From an uncultured Clostridiaceae bacterium (GTDB lineage Bacteria > Bacillota > Clostridia > Lachnospirales > Lachnospiraceae), in NCBI GenBank assembly GCA_949948825.1, contig CATLIJ010000004.1:1-29940 (forward strand): 29,940 bases of DNA, read 5' to 3'. The position numbers and the translations under genes were made by a program. This document shows, piece by piece, positions 6,596 through 14,583 of this stretch. The notes under the pieces were generated by a model, which ran no database searches, had not been told where the DNA came from, and worked only from the letters and a program-made list of their open reading frames with translations. Position 1 is the first letter of the stretch; the number at the start of each line of letters is the position of its first letter.

Positions 6596-8431
6596 ATGGG
6601 ATTAAAGAATGAAGAACCAAAGAAACCATCCAGGAAAAGCTGGCTGTACTATTACATGATTGTGTTGATTGTCACCATGCTTTTGAATGCCCTGGTGTTT
6701 CCGTCCGTGCTGGAGCGGTCTGTGCAGGAGGTGTCCTATGACCAGTTTTTGACCATGGTGGAGCGGGGCCAGGTGGAGCAGGTGGCCATGCAGGAGAACC
6801 AGATCAGCTTTCTGGCTAAGGATGAGGAGGGGAAGAGAGGGGCTTTTAAGACTGGCTTCTGGCCAGATGAGAGGCTGACTGAGAGGCTTCGGGATGCAGG
6901 AGTGGTGTTTGCCAAAGAGATTCCCACACAGGCGTCGCCCCTTCTCACTATATTCACCACATGGATTATGCCGATTTTGATGTTTGTGATTATCGGGCAG
7001 CTTTTAAGCCGGTTTATGATGAAGAAGATGGGCGGCATGGGTAATGCCATGACCTTTGGCAAGTCCAATGCCAAAATCTATGCGGAGACAGAGACTGGCA
7101 AGACCTTTGCCGATGTGGCAGGCCAGGAGGAGGCAAAGGAAGCATTAAAGGAGATTGTAGATTTTCTCCACAATCCTCAGAAATATGCAGATATCGGGGC
7201 AGTGCTGCCAAAGGGCGCCCTTTTAGTGGGGCCTCCTGGAACTGGCAAGACACTGCTTGCCAAGGCTGTGGCCGGAGAAGCCCATGTGCCGTTTTTTTCC
7301 ATCTCAGGGTCAGAGTTTGTGGAGATGTTTGTGGGCATGGGAGCTGCGAAGGTGCGGGATTTGTTTAAGCAGGCCAATGACAAGGCGCCCTGTATTGTAT
7401 TTATTGATGAGATTGACACCATTGGAAAGAAGCGGGACGGAGGAGGAATGGGCGGCAATGATGAGCGGGAGCAGACCTTAAACCAGCTTCTTACAGAGAT
7501 GGATGGATTTGACGGGAAAAAGGGAGTGGTGATTCTGGCTGCCACCAACCGTCCGGAGTCTTTGGATAAGGCCCTTTTGCGTCCGGGACGGTTTGACCGG
7601 CGGGTTCCGGTGGAATTGCCGGATTTAAAAGGACGAATCGCCATTTTAAAGGTTCACGGGAAGAATGTAAAGCTGGGAGACAATGTGGATTTTGACGCCA
7701 TAGGCCGCGCTGCATCCGGCGCGTCCGGCGCGGAGCTTGCCAATATTGTCAATGAGGCAGCCTTAAGAGCAGTCCGCCAGGGAAGAAGCGTGGTGTCCCA
7801 GGCAGACTTAGAGGAGAGCGTGGAGGTGGTAATCGCGGGCTACCAGCGAAAGGATGCAGCTGTGTCTGAGAAGGAAAGACGGATTGTGGCATACCATGAG
7901 GTGGGACATGCCCTGGTGGCAGCCTGTCAGAATCACAGCGCTCCGGTTCATAAGATTACAATTATACCCCGGACCTCCGGAGCCCTGGGGTATACGATGC
8001 AAGTGGAGGAGGGAGAACACTTTTTAATGAGCCGGGAGGAGGTGCTCAACAAGATTGCCACCTTCACCGGAGGCCGTGCGGCAGAGGAATTTATGTTCGG
8101 CTCCATCACTACAGGAGCAGCTAATGATATTGAACAGGCCACCAAGCTTGCCCGTGCCATGGTAACACGGTACGGCATGAGCGGACAGTTTGGAATGGTG
8201 GCCCTGGAGACTGTGAACAATCCTTATTTGGGCGGAGACACTTCCATGGTGTGCGCACCGGATACAGCCCGGATGGTGGATGAGGAGGTAGTCCGGATTG
8301 TGAAGGAACAGTATGACAAGGCCATGGGTATTTTAAAGGAACATGCCGGGAAGCTGAATCAGATTTCCGCTTATCTTCTGGAGAGGGAAACCATAAGCGG
8401 AGAAGAATTTATGAGTATTTTGGAAGGATAA
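6596..8431 (+). CDS. ftsH: ATP-dependent zinc metalloprotease FtsH
   Basis: This 611-residue membrane-anchored AAA+ protease degrades damaged or regulatory membrane and cytosolic proteins. An N-terminal TM (about residues 18-38) is followed by a short extracytoplasmic domain and a second TM (about 118-140). The AAA module has Walker A GPPGTGKT (212-219), Walker B VFIDEID, and the second region of homology TNRPESLDKALLRPGRFDR. The M41 peptidase domain has the zinc motif HEVGH (434-438), with D511 in TGAANDIEQAT as the likely third ligand. The length is normal for the family and all catalytic residues are present. The ATG follows AAGGAG. A TATACT box at 6541 could be its -10, but I see no convincing -35. 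It is closed by the terminator at 8538. Confidence 0.96.
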   Translation: MGLKNEEPKKPSRKSWLYYYMIVLIVTMLLNALVFPSVLERSVQEVSYDQFLTMVERGQVEQVAMQENQISFLAKDEEGKRGAFKTGFWPDERLTERLRDAGVVFAKEIPTQASPLLTIFTTWIMPILMFVIIGQLLSRFMMKKMGGMGNAMTFGKSNAKIYAETETGKTFADVAGQEEAKEALKEIVDFLHNPQKYADIGAVLPKGALLVGPPGTGKTLLAKAVAGEAHVPFFSISGSEFVEMFVGMGAAKVRDLFKQANDKAPCIVFIDEIDTIGKKRDGGGMGGNDEREQTLNQLLTEMDGFDGKKGVVILAATNRPESLDKALLRPGRFDRRVPVELPDLKGRIAILKVHGKNVKLGDNVDFDAIGRAASGASGAELANIVNEAALRAVRQGRSVVSQADLEESVEVVIAGYQRKDAAVSEKERRIVAYHEVGHALVAACQNHSAPVHKITIIPRTSGALGYTMQVEEGEHFLMSREEVLNKIATFTGGRAAEEFMFGSITTGAANDIEQATKLARAMVTRYGMSGQFGMVALETVNNPYLGGDTSMVCAPDTARMVDEEVVRIVKEQYDKAMGILKEHAGKLNQISAYLLERETISGEEFMSILEG

Positions 8432-8537
8432 TCCATCAGGAAGGTTCCATGAATTTTTAACAGGAAGATCCATCGGGAAGCTTCAGGCAGAGTTGATTAG
8501 AATGACAACCGAATAAGAAGACAGGATTTACAATTTA

Positions 8538-8576
8538 GCCGTCGCTGTGATTCACATGAACAGCGGCGGCTTTTTT
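8538..8576 (+). terminator. Intrinsic terminator after ftsH
   Basis: GCCGTCGCTGT at 8538-8548 pairs with ACAGCGGCGGC at 8560-8570 (one T-G wobble), with an 11-nt loop and a run of six T residues. It separates ftsH from the following operon. Confidence 0.85.
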
Positions 8577-8618
8577 GATGCTGTTCATGCGCAAAAACGA
8601 CAGTTGGTGATAGGTCTA

Positions 8619-8647
8619 TTGCCAGAGAAATTTTCAGATGCTATGCT
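8619..8647 (+). promoter_or_regulatory. Promoter of the partner-switching/T4SS gene run
   Basis: TTGCCA at 8619-8624, a 17-bp spacer and TATGCT at 8642-8647, with TGC directly before the -10 (extended -10). Transcription would start near 8654, about 45 nt before the first gene. I see no terminator from here to beyond 21 kb. Confidence 0.55.
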
Positions 8648-8698
8648 AATGAAAATAGCAACAGATGCCATATAAAACATAAAAAGGAAGGTCTGGGG

Positions 8699-9136
8699 AT
8701 GGAGACAATTCGTGTGCCTGCAAGAATTGAATTTTGGGATTCGGTCTATGGGATGATACGTTCAGCGCTTCTGCCCTGGGGCTGTGAAGAACAAATATTA
8801 GAGCAGATTGAAATTGCTGTGGAGGAGTTGTTTACAAATATTGTCAGCTATGGGTATGTCAAAAACAGTGAGAACGAACAAAAGACATCTCTGAAAGGGG
8901 AGGTTGTGGTGGAAGCAGAGGTATCCGGAGATCCGCCGAAGGCAACCGTTCGTCTTATTGATTGGGGAGTTTCTTTTAATCCCCTGAAAAAGGCTGACCC
9001 GGATTTTCAGATTCCCTTTGACGAGAGGCCCATAGGCGGGTTGGGAATCTATATGGTGAAGAAATTTATGGACCAGGCAGAATATGAGCGCCGGGGAGAC
9101 TGTAATGTGATTACAGTGGAAAAACAGCTGAAATAA
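8699..9136 (+). CDS. RsbW/SpoIIAB-like ATP-binding anti-sigma kinase
   Basis: This 145-residue GHKL ATPase of the HATPase_c_2 type is similar in size to SpoIIAB and RsbW. The N box is VEELFTNIVSYGY (E42/E43, N47), the G1 box is IDWGVSFNP (D88) and the G2 region is GGLGIYMVKKFMD (about 113-125). Family members bind and silence a sigma factor or another partner, and phosphorylate a STAS-domain antagonist. Such a STAS protein is encoded two genes downstream (9726-10001), which supports a partner-switching pair. No sigma factor gene lies in the window, so the controlled target is unknown. AAGGAAGG precedes the ATG. Confidence 0.85.
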   Translation: METIRVPARIEFWDSVYGMIRSALLPWGCEEQILEQIEIAVEELFTNIVSYGYVKNSENEQKTSLKGEVVVEAEVSGDPPKATVRLIDWGVSFNPLKKADPDFQIPFDERPIGGLGIYMVKKFMDQAEYERRGDCNVITVEKQLK

Positions 9137-9175
9137 AACATATCTGGACATTGACAGAATGGGGGAAAAGCAGGA

Positions 9176-9700
9176 ATGGGGAAGCTTTATGGGATAGAAG
9201 ACTATGAAAGACTGGTTTTTGGCGGCGCGTCGGAGGAGCTTGATGAATCTGGCGGCGTGTCGGAGGAGCTTGACGAATCTGGGGCTTTTGCAAAAGGAGC
9301 GGATTCCCATGAGTCAGAAGGATTTCCACAGACAGGGGATTGGCAGGAGGAGTGGGAGCTGGAGGATGTGCAGGACCTGGAAAGCCTGGATGGAGAATGG
9401 CAGCCAGAGGAACTGCCGGAGGAAGTGTTGGAAGAGCTTATGGAGGAGGATTTTCCTCCTTTGACCATTGATCTGGTGACAGAGGACGGCAGGCGGCTTT
9501 CTTATGAAGCGGTAGGTGTGTTTCTGGCAGGAGGACAGCAGTATATGGCTCTGCATCCAACAGACGGGGCAAGAGAAGGGGAGATTCCCATAGAACTGAT
9601 GCGCTGTCTGGAGGGGGAGGAAGATGCCCTGGTGTTAGAGCCAATTGATGATGAGAAAGAATATGAGGCAGCAGCAGAAGCGTTTCACAGACTATTATAA
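9176..9700 (+). CDS. DUF1292 domain protein with acidic N-terminal region
   Basis: This 174-residue cytosolic protein is strongly acidic. Residues 95-174 (FPPLTIDLVTEDGRRLSYEAVGVFLAGGQQYMAL...) match the DUF1292 pattern known from short YrzB-like Firmicutes proteins, whose function is unknown. The N-terminal ~90 residues are an addition to the usual ~90-residue family length and include an exact-looking tandem unit, SEELDESGG then SEELDESGA. The gene sits 39 bp after the RsbW-like gene and 25 bp before the STAS gene, inside the same transcript. It may be an adaptor for the switch, but that is inference from position only. Confidence 0.8.
   Translation: MGKLYGIEDYERLVFGGASEELDESGGVSEELDESGAFAKGADSHESEGFPQTGDWQEEWELEDVQDLESLDGEWQPEELPEEVLEELMEEDFPPLTIDLVTEDGRRLSYEAVGVFLAGGQQYMALHPTDGAREGEIPIELMRCLEGEEDALVLEPIDDEKEYEAAAEAFHRLL
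9221..9280 (+). repeat. 30-bp tandem repeat within the DUF1292 gene
   Basis: The 30 bases at 9221-9250 are repeated at 9251-9280 with two transitions (9228/9258 and 9244/9274). The repeat is in frame and duplicates about ten residues around SEELDES. Confidence 0.85.
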
Positions 9701-9725
9701 GGAAGGATCAAAAAGGAGAGAGATT

Positions 9726-10001
9726 ATGACAGAGATTAAGACAGTGAAAAAAATTGACGCATCTTCAGCGCCAGCATTAGATAAACAGCTGAAGGGCCTG
9801 CTGGCAGGGGGAGAGACTGAGCTGGTGATTAATATGGAAGACACCACCTACATCTCCTCTGTTGGGCTTCGTGCCTTTGCATCTGCACAGAAGAAAATCA
9901 ATGCAGTGGGAGGCTCCATGGTATTGGTTCACGCACAGCCTTGTATTATTGAGATTTTTGAGGTGACAGGTTTTGGAGGAGTGTTGACCTTTGAACAGTA
10001 G
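9726..10001 (+). CDS. STAS-domain anti-anti-sigma factor-like protein (SpoIIAA/RsbV type)
   Basis: This 91-residue single STAS domain has a VKKIDASSAPALDKQL start, a central LVINMEDTTYISSVGLRAF and a C-terminal VTGFGGVLTFEQ. The YISSVGLR motif carries the serine pair (S44/S45) where family members are phosphorylated by an RsbW-type kinase. When unphosphorylated they bind the kinase and release its target. The ATG at 9726 was chosen because AAAAGGAGAG sits about seven bases upstream and it gives the normal family length; the open frame extends back to 9645 without a good site. It pairs with the ATPase gene at 8699. Its end overlaps the next gene by 11 bp. Confidence 0.87.
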   Translation: MTEIKTVKKIDASSAPALDKQLKGLLAGGETELVINMEDTTYISSVGLRAFASAQKKINAVGGSMVLVHAQPCIIEIFEVTGFGGVLTFEQ

Positions 10002-10842
10002 AAAAGAAGAAAGTCCGGCTGTTCTTACCTGGCAGCAGCAGGTCTGGCAGGGAGGCAGGACGATTTGGAGATCCATGGGACCGCTTATCATCTACCTGAC
10101 CGTTCCGGCGTTTTTGATGTGTGTGGGTATGATTTTGCAAAGAGGGCGGAGCCGGGAGAGCATAACCCAATACAGCGGAAATTTTTATTATACCATGGGA
10201 ATTTTAGTGACCTTCTGGATATTTCACCGGCATGGGCAGAAGAGAGGCATTTCCTTTTGGGAGGAAGCTACCCTTTTTTGGGAGAACCGGTGCAACCGGC
10301 GTCTGCTGCAGCTGTTTGGAGCTGGTTTTGGGTGCAGTCTTTTGTTTTCCGCGATGCTGACCCTGCTTCCTCTGCCGGAGGCATGGATGGCCAGCTATGG
10401 AAGCGCGGCAGATGGGGTGGAGATGGGGACGGATTTGTGGCTGGCATTTCTGACTACCATGATTCTGGCTCCGGTGCTGGAGGAGATTGTGTTCCGGGGC
10501 TATATGCTGAACCGGCTTTTGGAGGGATTTTCAGAGCGGACAGCAGTTTTCATCAGTGCAGGTATCTTTGCCTTGTGTCATGTGTCCTTTTTGTGGATGG
10601 TTTATGCTTTTGTTATGGGAGTGCTGCTGGCAAAGGTGGCAGTTTGGGAGGATAATATTCTCTATTCTGCGGCTCTTCATATGGGATTTAATGCAAGCGT
10701 CCTGCCTTTGTGGCTGCTGAACAGAAGCGGAGTTTTTGAAAATTCCTGGTCAGGTCTGCTTCTGCCGGTATTTCTTGGCACAGGAGGCAGCCTGATGGCT
10801 TATTATCTTTACAGGCAGTACAGGGAAGGAGGAGCTTTGTGA
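9991..10842 (+). CDS. CPBP family intramembrane metalloprotease
   Basis: This 283-residue polytopic membrane protein has about seven hydrophobic segments. The CPBP/Abi signature is clear: motif 1 EEIVFRGYMLNRL (EExxxR), then HVSFLW in ALCHVSFLWMVYAF, and a late H in LHMGFNASV. Family members cleave substrates in the membrane, from CAAX-type processing in eukaryotes to bacteriocin self-immunity or regulatory proteolysis in bacteria. The likely start is TTG at 9991, overlapping the STAS gene by 11 bp, with GGAGGA ten bases upstream; the ATG at 10075 is the fallback. The stop overlaps the VirD4 start in a GTGA arrangement, so it is translationally coupled to the secretion genes and may process one of their membrane components (inference). 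Confidence 0.85.
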   Translation: MNSRKEESPAVLTWQQQVWQGGRTIWRSMGPLIIYLTVPAFLMCVGMILQRGRSRESITQYSGNFYYTMGILVTFWIFHRHGQKRGISFWEEATLFWENRCNRRLLQLFGAGFGCSLLFSAMLTLLPLPEAWMASYGSAADGVEMGTDLWLAFLTTMILAPVLEEIVFRGYMLNRLLEGFSERTAVFISAGIFALCHVSFLWMVYAFVMGVLLAKVAVWEDNILYSAALHMGFNASVLPLWLLNRSGVFENSWSGLLLPVFLGTGGSLMAYYLYRQYREGGAL

Positions 10843-12839
10843 TAAAGAAGATTGGAGGAATTGCGGCAGGAGGCCTGATTTCTGTGGCTGTTCTTGGTTT
10901 TGCTGTCAATACGGCGATATTAAGGGTGCTTCCGGCCCTGTTTACCGGAGAATTTTCAGGAATTTTTGATCCGCTTCTGCTGCTGCGGTGGGATACCTAT
11001 CTCTATGGCGCGGTGGTTACAGTGGTGTTGGTTTTGTTATGGCTTTTATATGCAGCGCCTTCGGCAAAAAAGTCCAAAAAGCTGATGAAATCCAAGGTGG
11101 AAAATTTTGAGAGCAATCTGGAAAATTCCAGGTTTATGACAGAAAAAGAGCGGGATGGGAATTTTGCCCCCCACCAGTTTACAAAGCTTTCAGAATCAAA
11201 GAAGGACGGGATTCCGGTTTATGCCTGCTACAATAAGAAGAAAAAGGAGCTGAATGTGAATCTGGCATCCCCTATGCACGGGCTGGTCATTGGCGCTACC
11301 GGAAGCGGTAAAACCACAACCTTTATCAATCCCATGATTCAGATTCTGGCCAGGTCCGGAGCCGGGTCCTCCATGATCTGCACAGACCCCAAGGGAGAGC
11401 TTTTCCAGCTGCACAGCGGGCTTTTGAAGGAGCGGGGGTATAAGGTGATGGTTCTGGATTTGAGGGACCCTTACAGTTCCTTCCGGTGGAATCCGTTGGG
11501 AGAGCTTTATGACCGATATCAGGAGTATTTGTCCATAGGAAATGAGATCTATAAGCATTTTGACCCGGTGGAGGAAAGCGGTCTGGAACTGGTCAATTCC
11601 CCGGAGCAGTATGACCAGGAAGAAGGCTGGTATGAGTATGAGGGAAAAGCTTATGGGGTGCGCCGGGAGCTTCTGACGAAAATTAAGATTACCCGCCAGA
11701 AGATTTATGATGAGGTCTATGAAGATCTGAATGACTTAATCAGCGTCATCTGTCCTGTGGAGTCCAAGGATGATCCCGTGTGGGAAAAGGGAGCCCGGTC
11801 AATGATTATGGCAGTTTGTCTGGCCATGTTAGAGGACAGCGAGCATCCAGAGCTGGAGATGACAAAAGAAAAATTCTGTTTCTACAATATTAATAAAGCT
11901 ATTGGCAATTCAGACAATGATTATGAGGAGCTGCGGAACTTCTTCAAGGGGCGTTCCCCGGTGTCCAAGGCAGTCGGGCTTTCCAAGCAGGTGCTCTCTG
12001 CAGCGGAGAGCACTCTGGCAAGCTATATGTCCATTGCATTTGATAAGCTTTCCATGTTCAATGACGAGGGGCTTTGTTCTTTGACTTCAGCCACAGATAT
12101 TGACCCCATCCAGTTTGCCATGGAGCCAACAGCATTGTTTTTGAAGATTCCGGATGAGAAGGATACCAGGCATGCTCTGGCAGCAGTATTTATTCTGTGT
12201 ATTTATAAGGCATTGATCAAGGTGGCATCCTCCAGAGAAGATTTGAGTCTGCCAAGAAATGTATATTTCCTGTTAGATGAGTTTGGAAATATGCCGAAAA
12301 TCGACAAATTTGACAAGATGATCACTGTAGGACGAAGCCGGAAGATCTGGTTTAACATGGTGGTTCAGTCCTATGCTCAGTTAAACAATGTATATGGCGA
12401 TACAGTGGCCAATATTGTCAAGAGCAACTGCGGCATGAAAATGTTTATTGGCTCCAATGATATTGAAACCTGTGAGGAGTTTTCCAAGCTGTGCGGCAAT
12501 ATGACAGTTTCCACCTCCAGCGTATCGTCTTCCATGGGAGATAAGCAGGGCAATATCAATGTTTCCAGCCAGCTCCAGACACGGCCTCTCATCTATCCGT
12601 CGGAGCTGCAGAAGCTGAATAACAAGACAGACACAGGAAATGCCATTATTGTTACCTTTGGCAATTATCCTTTGAAGACAAAATTTACGCCCAGCTATAA
12701 ATGTCCTCTGTATAAAATGGGGACCATGGATTTGTCAGAGACACAGATGAACGCATTCTTTGGAGAGGATGTGTATTATGATCTGGCAGAGCGCAATTAT
12801 ATTGTGATGGCAAAGGAAGAGGAGGAAGAGGAAGCCTGA
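10839..12839 (+). CDS. VirD4/TraG-type T4SS coupling ATPase
   Basis: This 666-residue protein has two N-terminal TM segments (about residues 10-30 and 50-72). A cytosolic P-loop ATPase follows, with Walker A GATGSGKT (152-159), the family motif DPKGELFQL, and Walker B YFLLDEFGNMP (D480/E481). An MVVQSYAQLNNVYG motif and a C-terminal FGNYPLKTKF region are also present. Such proteins recruit substrates, either relaxase-bound DNA or effector proteins, to the type IV secretion channel. The GTG start is preceded by GGAAGGAGGAG and overlaps the protease stop by four bases. No relaxase gene lies nearby, so its cargo is open. The C-terminus is a short Glu run (EEEEEEA). Confidence 0.93.
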   Translation: MIKKIGGIAAGGLISVAVLGFAVNTAILRVLPALFTGEFSGIFDPLLLLRWDTYLYGAVVTVVLVLLWLLYAAPSAKKSKKLMKSKVENFESNLENSRFMTEKERDGNFAPHQFTKLSESKKDGIPVYACYNKKKKELNVNLASPMHGLVIGATGSGKTTTFINPMIQILARSGAGSSMICTDPKGELFQLHSGLLKERGYKVMVLDLRDPYSSFRWNPLGELYDRYQEYLSIGNEIYKHFDPVEESGLELVNSPEQYDQEEGWYEYEGKAYGVRRELLTKIKITRQKIYDEVYEDLNDLISVICPVESKDDPVWEKGARSMIMAVCLAMLEDSEHPELEMTKEKFCFYNINKAIGNSDNDYEELRNFFKGRSPVSKAVGLSKQVLSAAESTLASYMSIAFDKLSMFNDEGLCSLTSATDIDPIQFAMEPTALFLKIPDEKDTRHALAAVFILCIYKALIKVASSREDLSLPRNVYFLLDEFGNMPKIDKFDKMITVGRSRKIWFNMVVQSYAQLNNVYGDTVANIVKSNCGMKMFIGSNDIETCEEFSKLCGNMTVSTSSVSSSMGDKQGNINVSSQLQTRPLIYPSELQKLNNKTDTGNAIIVTFGNYPLKTKFTPSYKCPLYKMGTMDLSETQMNAFFGEDVYYDLAERNYIVMAKEEEEEEA

Positions 12840-12855
12840 TGGGAGGAAATAACCG

Positions 12856-14565
12856 ATGAAGCTTGGGAAGATCCGGCTGCTGGCAGCAGCACTGTGTATG
12901 CTGGCAGCCATGCCGGCAAAAACGCCGGGGGCAGTACTGGTCTATGAAGGAGATACGGATTATGATGATTCGGAAGAAGATGGGGATACCCGATGGAGCT
13001 ACAGCCGTTCTGATGTAATCTCCGGTCCGGGAGTGGTGGATGAGGAGGAGACCAAATCCCAGGGTCCCACAGTGCGGACCGTTACCATGGGAGAACAGTA
13101 CCATGAAGCGTTTGGAGTTTATGAAGAATCCATAAACAACTTGTATTTTTTGTATGCCAATGTGTCCAATGGAGGGATAACTGACCGTCCGGTTACGATT
13201 GACATTCCGGCCAATATTTCCTATTCCATGGAAAAGGACGGAGTGGTGATCCCCTACGCATCCAATCAGGCAGTGGGAGAGCGGGGAACTTATGTACTGC
13301 GGCTGTCCGTAATTCTGGATTCCAATGCTCCTCTGTCCAAACAGGAGGAATACAGAGCAACCTTCCGTTTCCGGATTCAGGAAAAGCTGCCGGAACACCT
13401 GGTCAGGAATGAATCCGGGGAACCGGTGGATGAGATTGTGGTCAATGGAAGCGGCAGCGCCAGATGGAATCAATCCCAAAGCAGCGCAGCCACCAGGACT
13501 GCCCTGGAAATCGATGAGGAGGGCAATGAAATAAAAGCTGCCGGGGAGGAGAAGGGCAGAAGCGAAGCTTCTGAAACAGAAGCAGAGAAGGACGAGACGG
13601 GCAGAAAGGAAGAAGAGGGAGAAAAAAACGGTGAGAGCCAAGAAAACGAAGGCGAAGCCAAAGAAGACGAAGAAGTAAATGAAACAGAAGCCAGCGGCCA
13701 GGAACCAGAGGAAGGGGAAGAAGCAGAGGGAGAGGACACAGACGGAATCCATACAAAAGGCGATGGGCAGGAGGCAGGAAATGGCTTTGGAGAGAGGAAT
13801 TTTACCGGCGGTATCCGGGAACAGGTGTACGTGCCATCCAGAAAGAGCTATCTGGTGACAATGAACAATGGCAGAGAGCTGGTGTCAAATGTCCCTGCCG
13901 GATATATTGGCCCGGGTTCTGTGGAAATCGTGATTCCGGAAGGGGAGGCCTGTGAGCTTTATCGGAATGATGAACAGATCGAATATATACCAGGCAACAG
14001 TCTGATGGATTCGGGAGTTTACCGGGTCAGCCTGGACGGAAATGAATTTACATTTGCCATAGCTTCCGACGTGAACCGGATGGAGCTGTATCCCGCGCCC
14101 CTTGGAATGCGTTTTACAAAGGGAACCTTAAACGGAGAGGAGCTTTCTCTTAATACAGACCGTTATGTGTATATGGGCCAGGAGGGGAATTATGTTTTTG
14201 TGCTGGAAGGCACAGAAGGGCAGCAGATGGAGTTTGGCCTGAAAAAGGATACAACAGCTCCTGAAGCATCCGTAACCATTGAGGGAGGCACAGCCACAAT
14301 CCAGTATTTGTCAGATGACATTTCCCGGATTACGCTGGAAAAGGACGGAACCGTGGTAGAAGGATTTTCTGGCTATCAGGTGGATACCCCGGGCAGTTAC
14401 CGGCTGACAGTGGCGGATTCGGCAGGAAATCAGGGCGTTGCTTCCTTTACCCTCAAATATTCGGTCAATAAGTATGGAATTGCAGCAGTGATATTGCTTG
14501 TACTGGCCCTCGCCGGAATTGTGGCATATGTGATTCATGTGAAGAAGACCATTAAAATCCGTTAA
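12856..14565 (+). CDS. Secreted, C-terminally membrane-anchored surface protein with Ig-like end domain
   Basis: This 569-residue protein has a signal peptide (about residues 1-26). A predicted beta-rich region (about 60-185) is followed by a very acidic Glu/Gly/Ala spacer (about 210-305). A second beta-rich region follows, then an Ig-like module starting at DTTAPEAS (about 465-536) with the pattern DTPGSYRLTVADSAGNQG. A single TM near 539-562 is followed by a short basic tail. It would be anchored in the membrane and face outwards. The module plus TM resembles the end of the protein at 22427-23509. It sits 16 bp after virD4 and 18 bp before the first virB6-like gene, so it is probably a structural or adhesive part of the apparatus. 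I do not recognise a named family. Confidence 0.85.
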   Translation: MKLGKIRLLAAALCMLAAMPAKTPGAVLVYEGDTDYDDSEEDGDTRWSYSRSDVISGPGVVDEEETKSQGPTVRTVTMGEQYHEAFGVYEESINNLYFLYANVSNGGITDRPVTIDIPANISYSMEKDGVVIPYASNQAVGERGTYVLRLSVILDSNAPLSKQEEYRATFRFRIQEKLPEHLVRNESGEPVDEIVVNGSGSARWNQSQSSAATRTALEIDEEGNEIKAAGEEKGRSEASETEAEKDETGRKEEEGEKNGESQENEGEAKEDEEVNETEASGQEPEEGEEAEGEDTDGIHTKGDGQEAGNGFGERNFTGGIREQVYVPSRKSYLVTMNNGRELVSNVPAGYIGPGSVEIVIPEGEACELYRNDEQIEYIPGNSLMDSGVYRVSLDGNEFTFAIASDVNRMELYPAPLGMRFTKGTLNGEELSLNTDRYVYMGQEGNYVFVLEGTEGQQMEFGLKKDTTAPEASVTIEGGTATIQYLSDDISRITLEKDGTVVEGFSGYQVDTPGSYRLTVADSAGNQGVASFTLKYSVNKYGIAAVILLVLALAGIVAYVIHVKKTIKIR

Positions 14566-14583
14566 AGGTTTGGGGGTGGAACC

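Noticed and set aside
12685..13752. 355-codon reverse-strand frame
   Set aside because: It lies opposite virD4 and the acidic GA-rich spacer of the surface protein; the Phe/Leu/Ser-rich product is a typical shadow of Glu/Lys codons and has no start signal.
13500..13760. GA-rich run as a simple-sequence repeat or CRISPR-like array
   Set aside because: No regular repeat unit; it is explained by a Glu/Lys-rich coding spacer.
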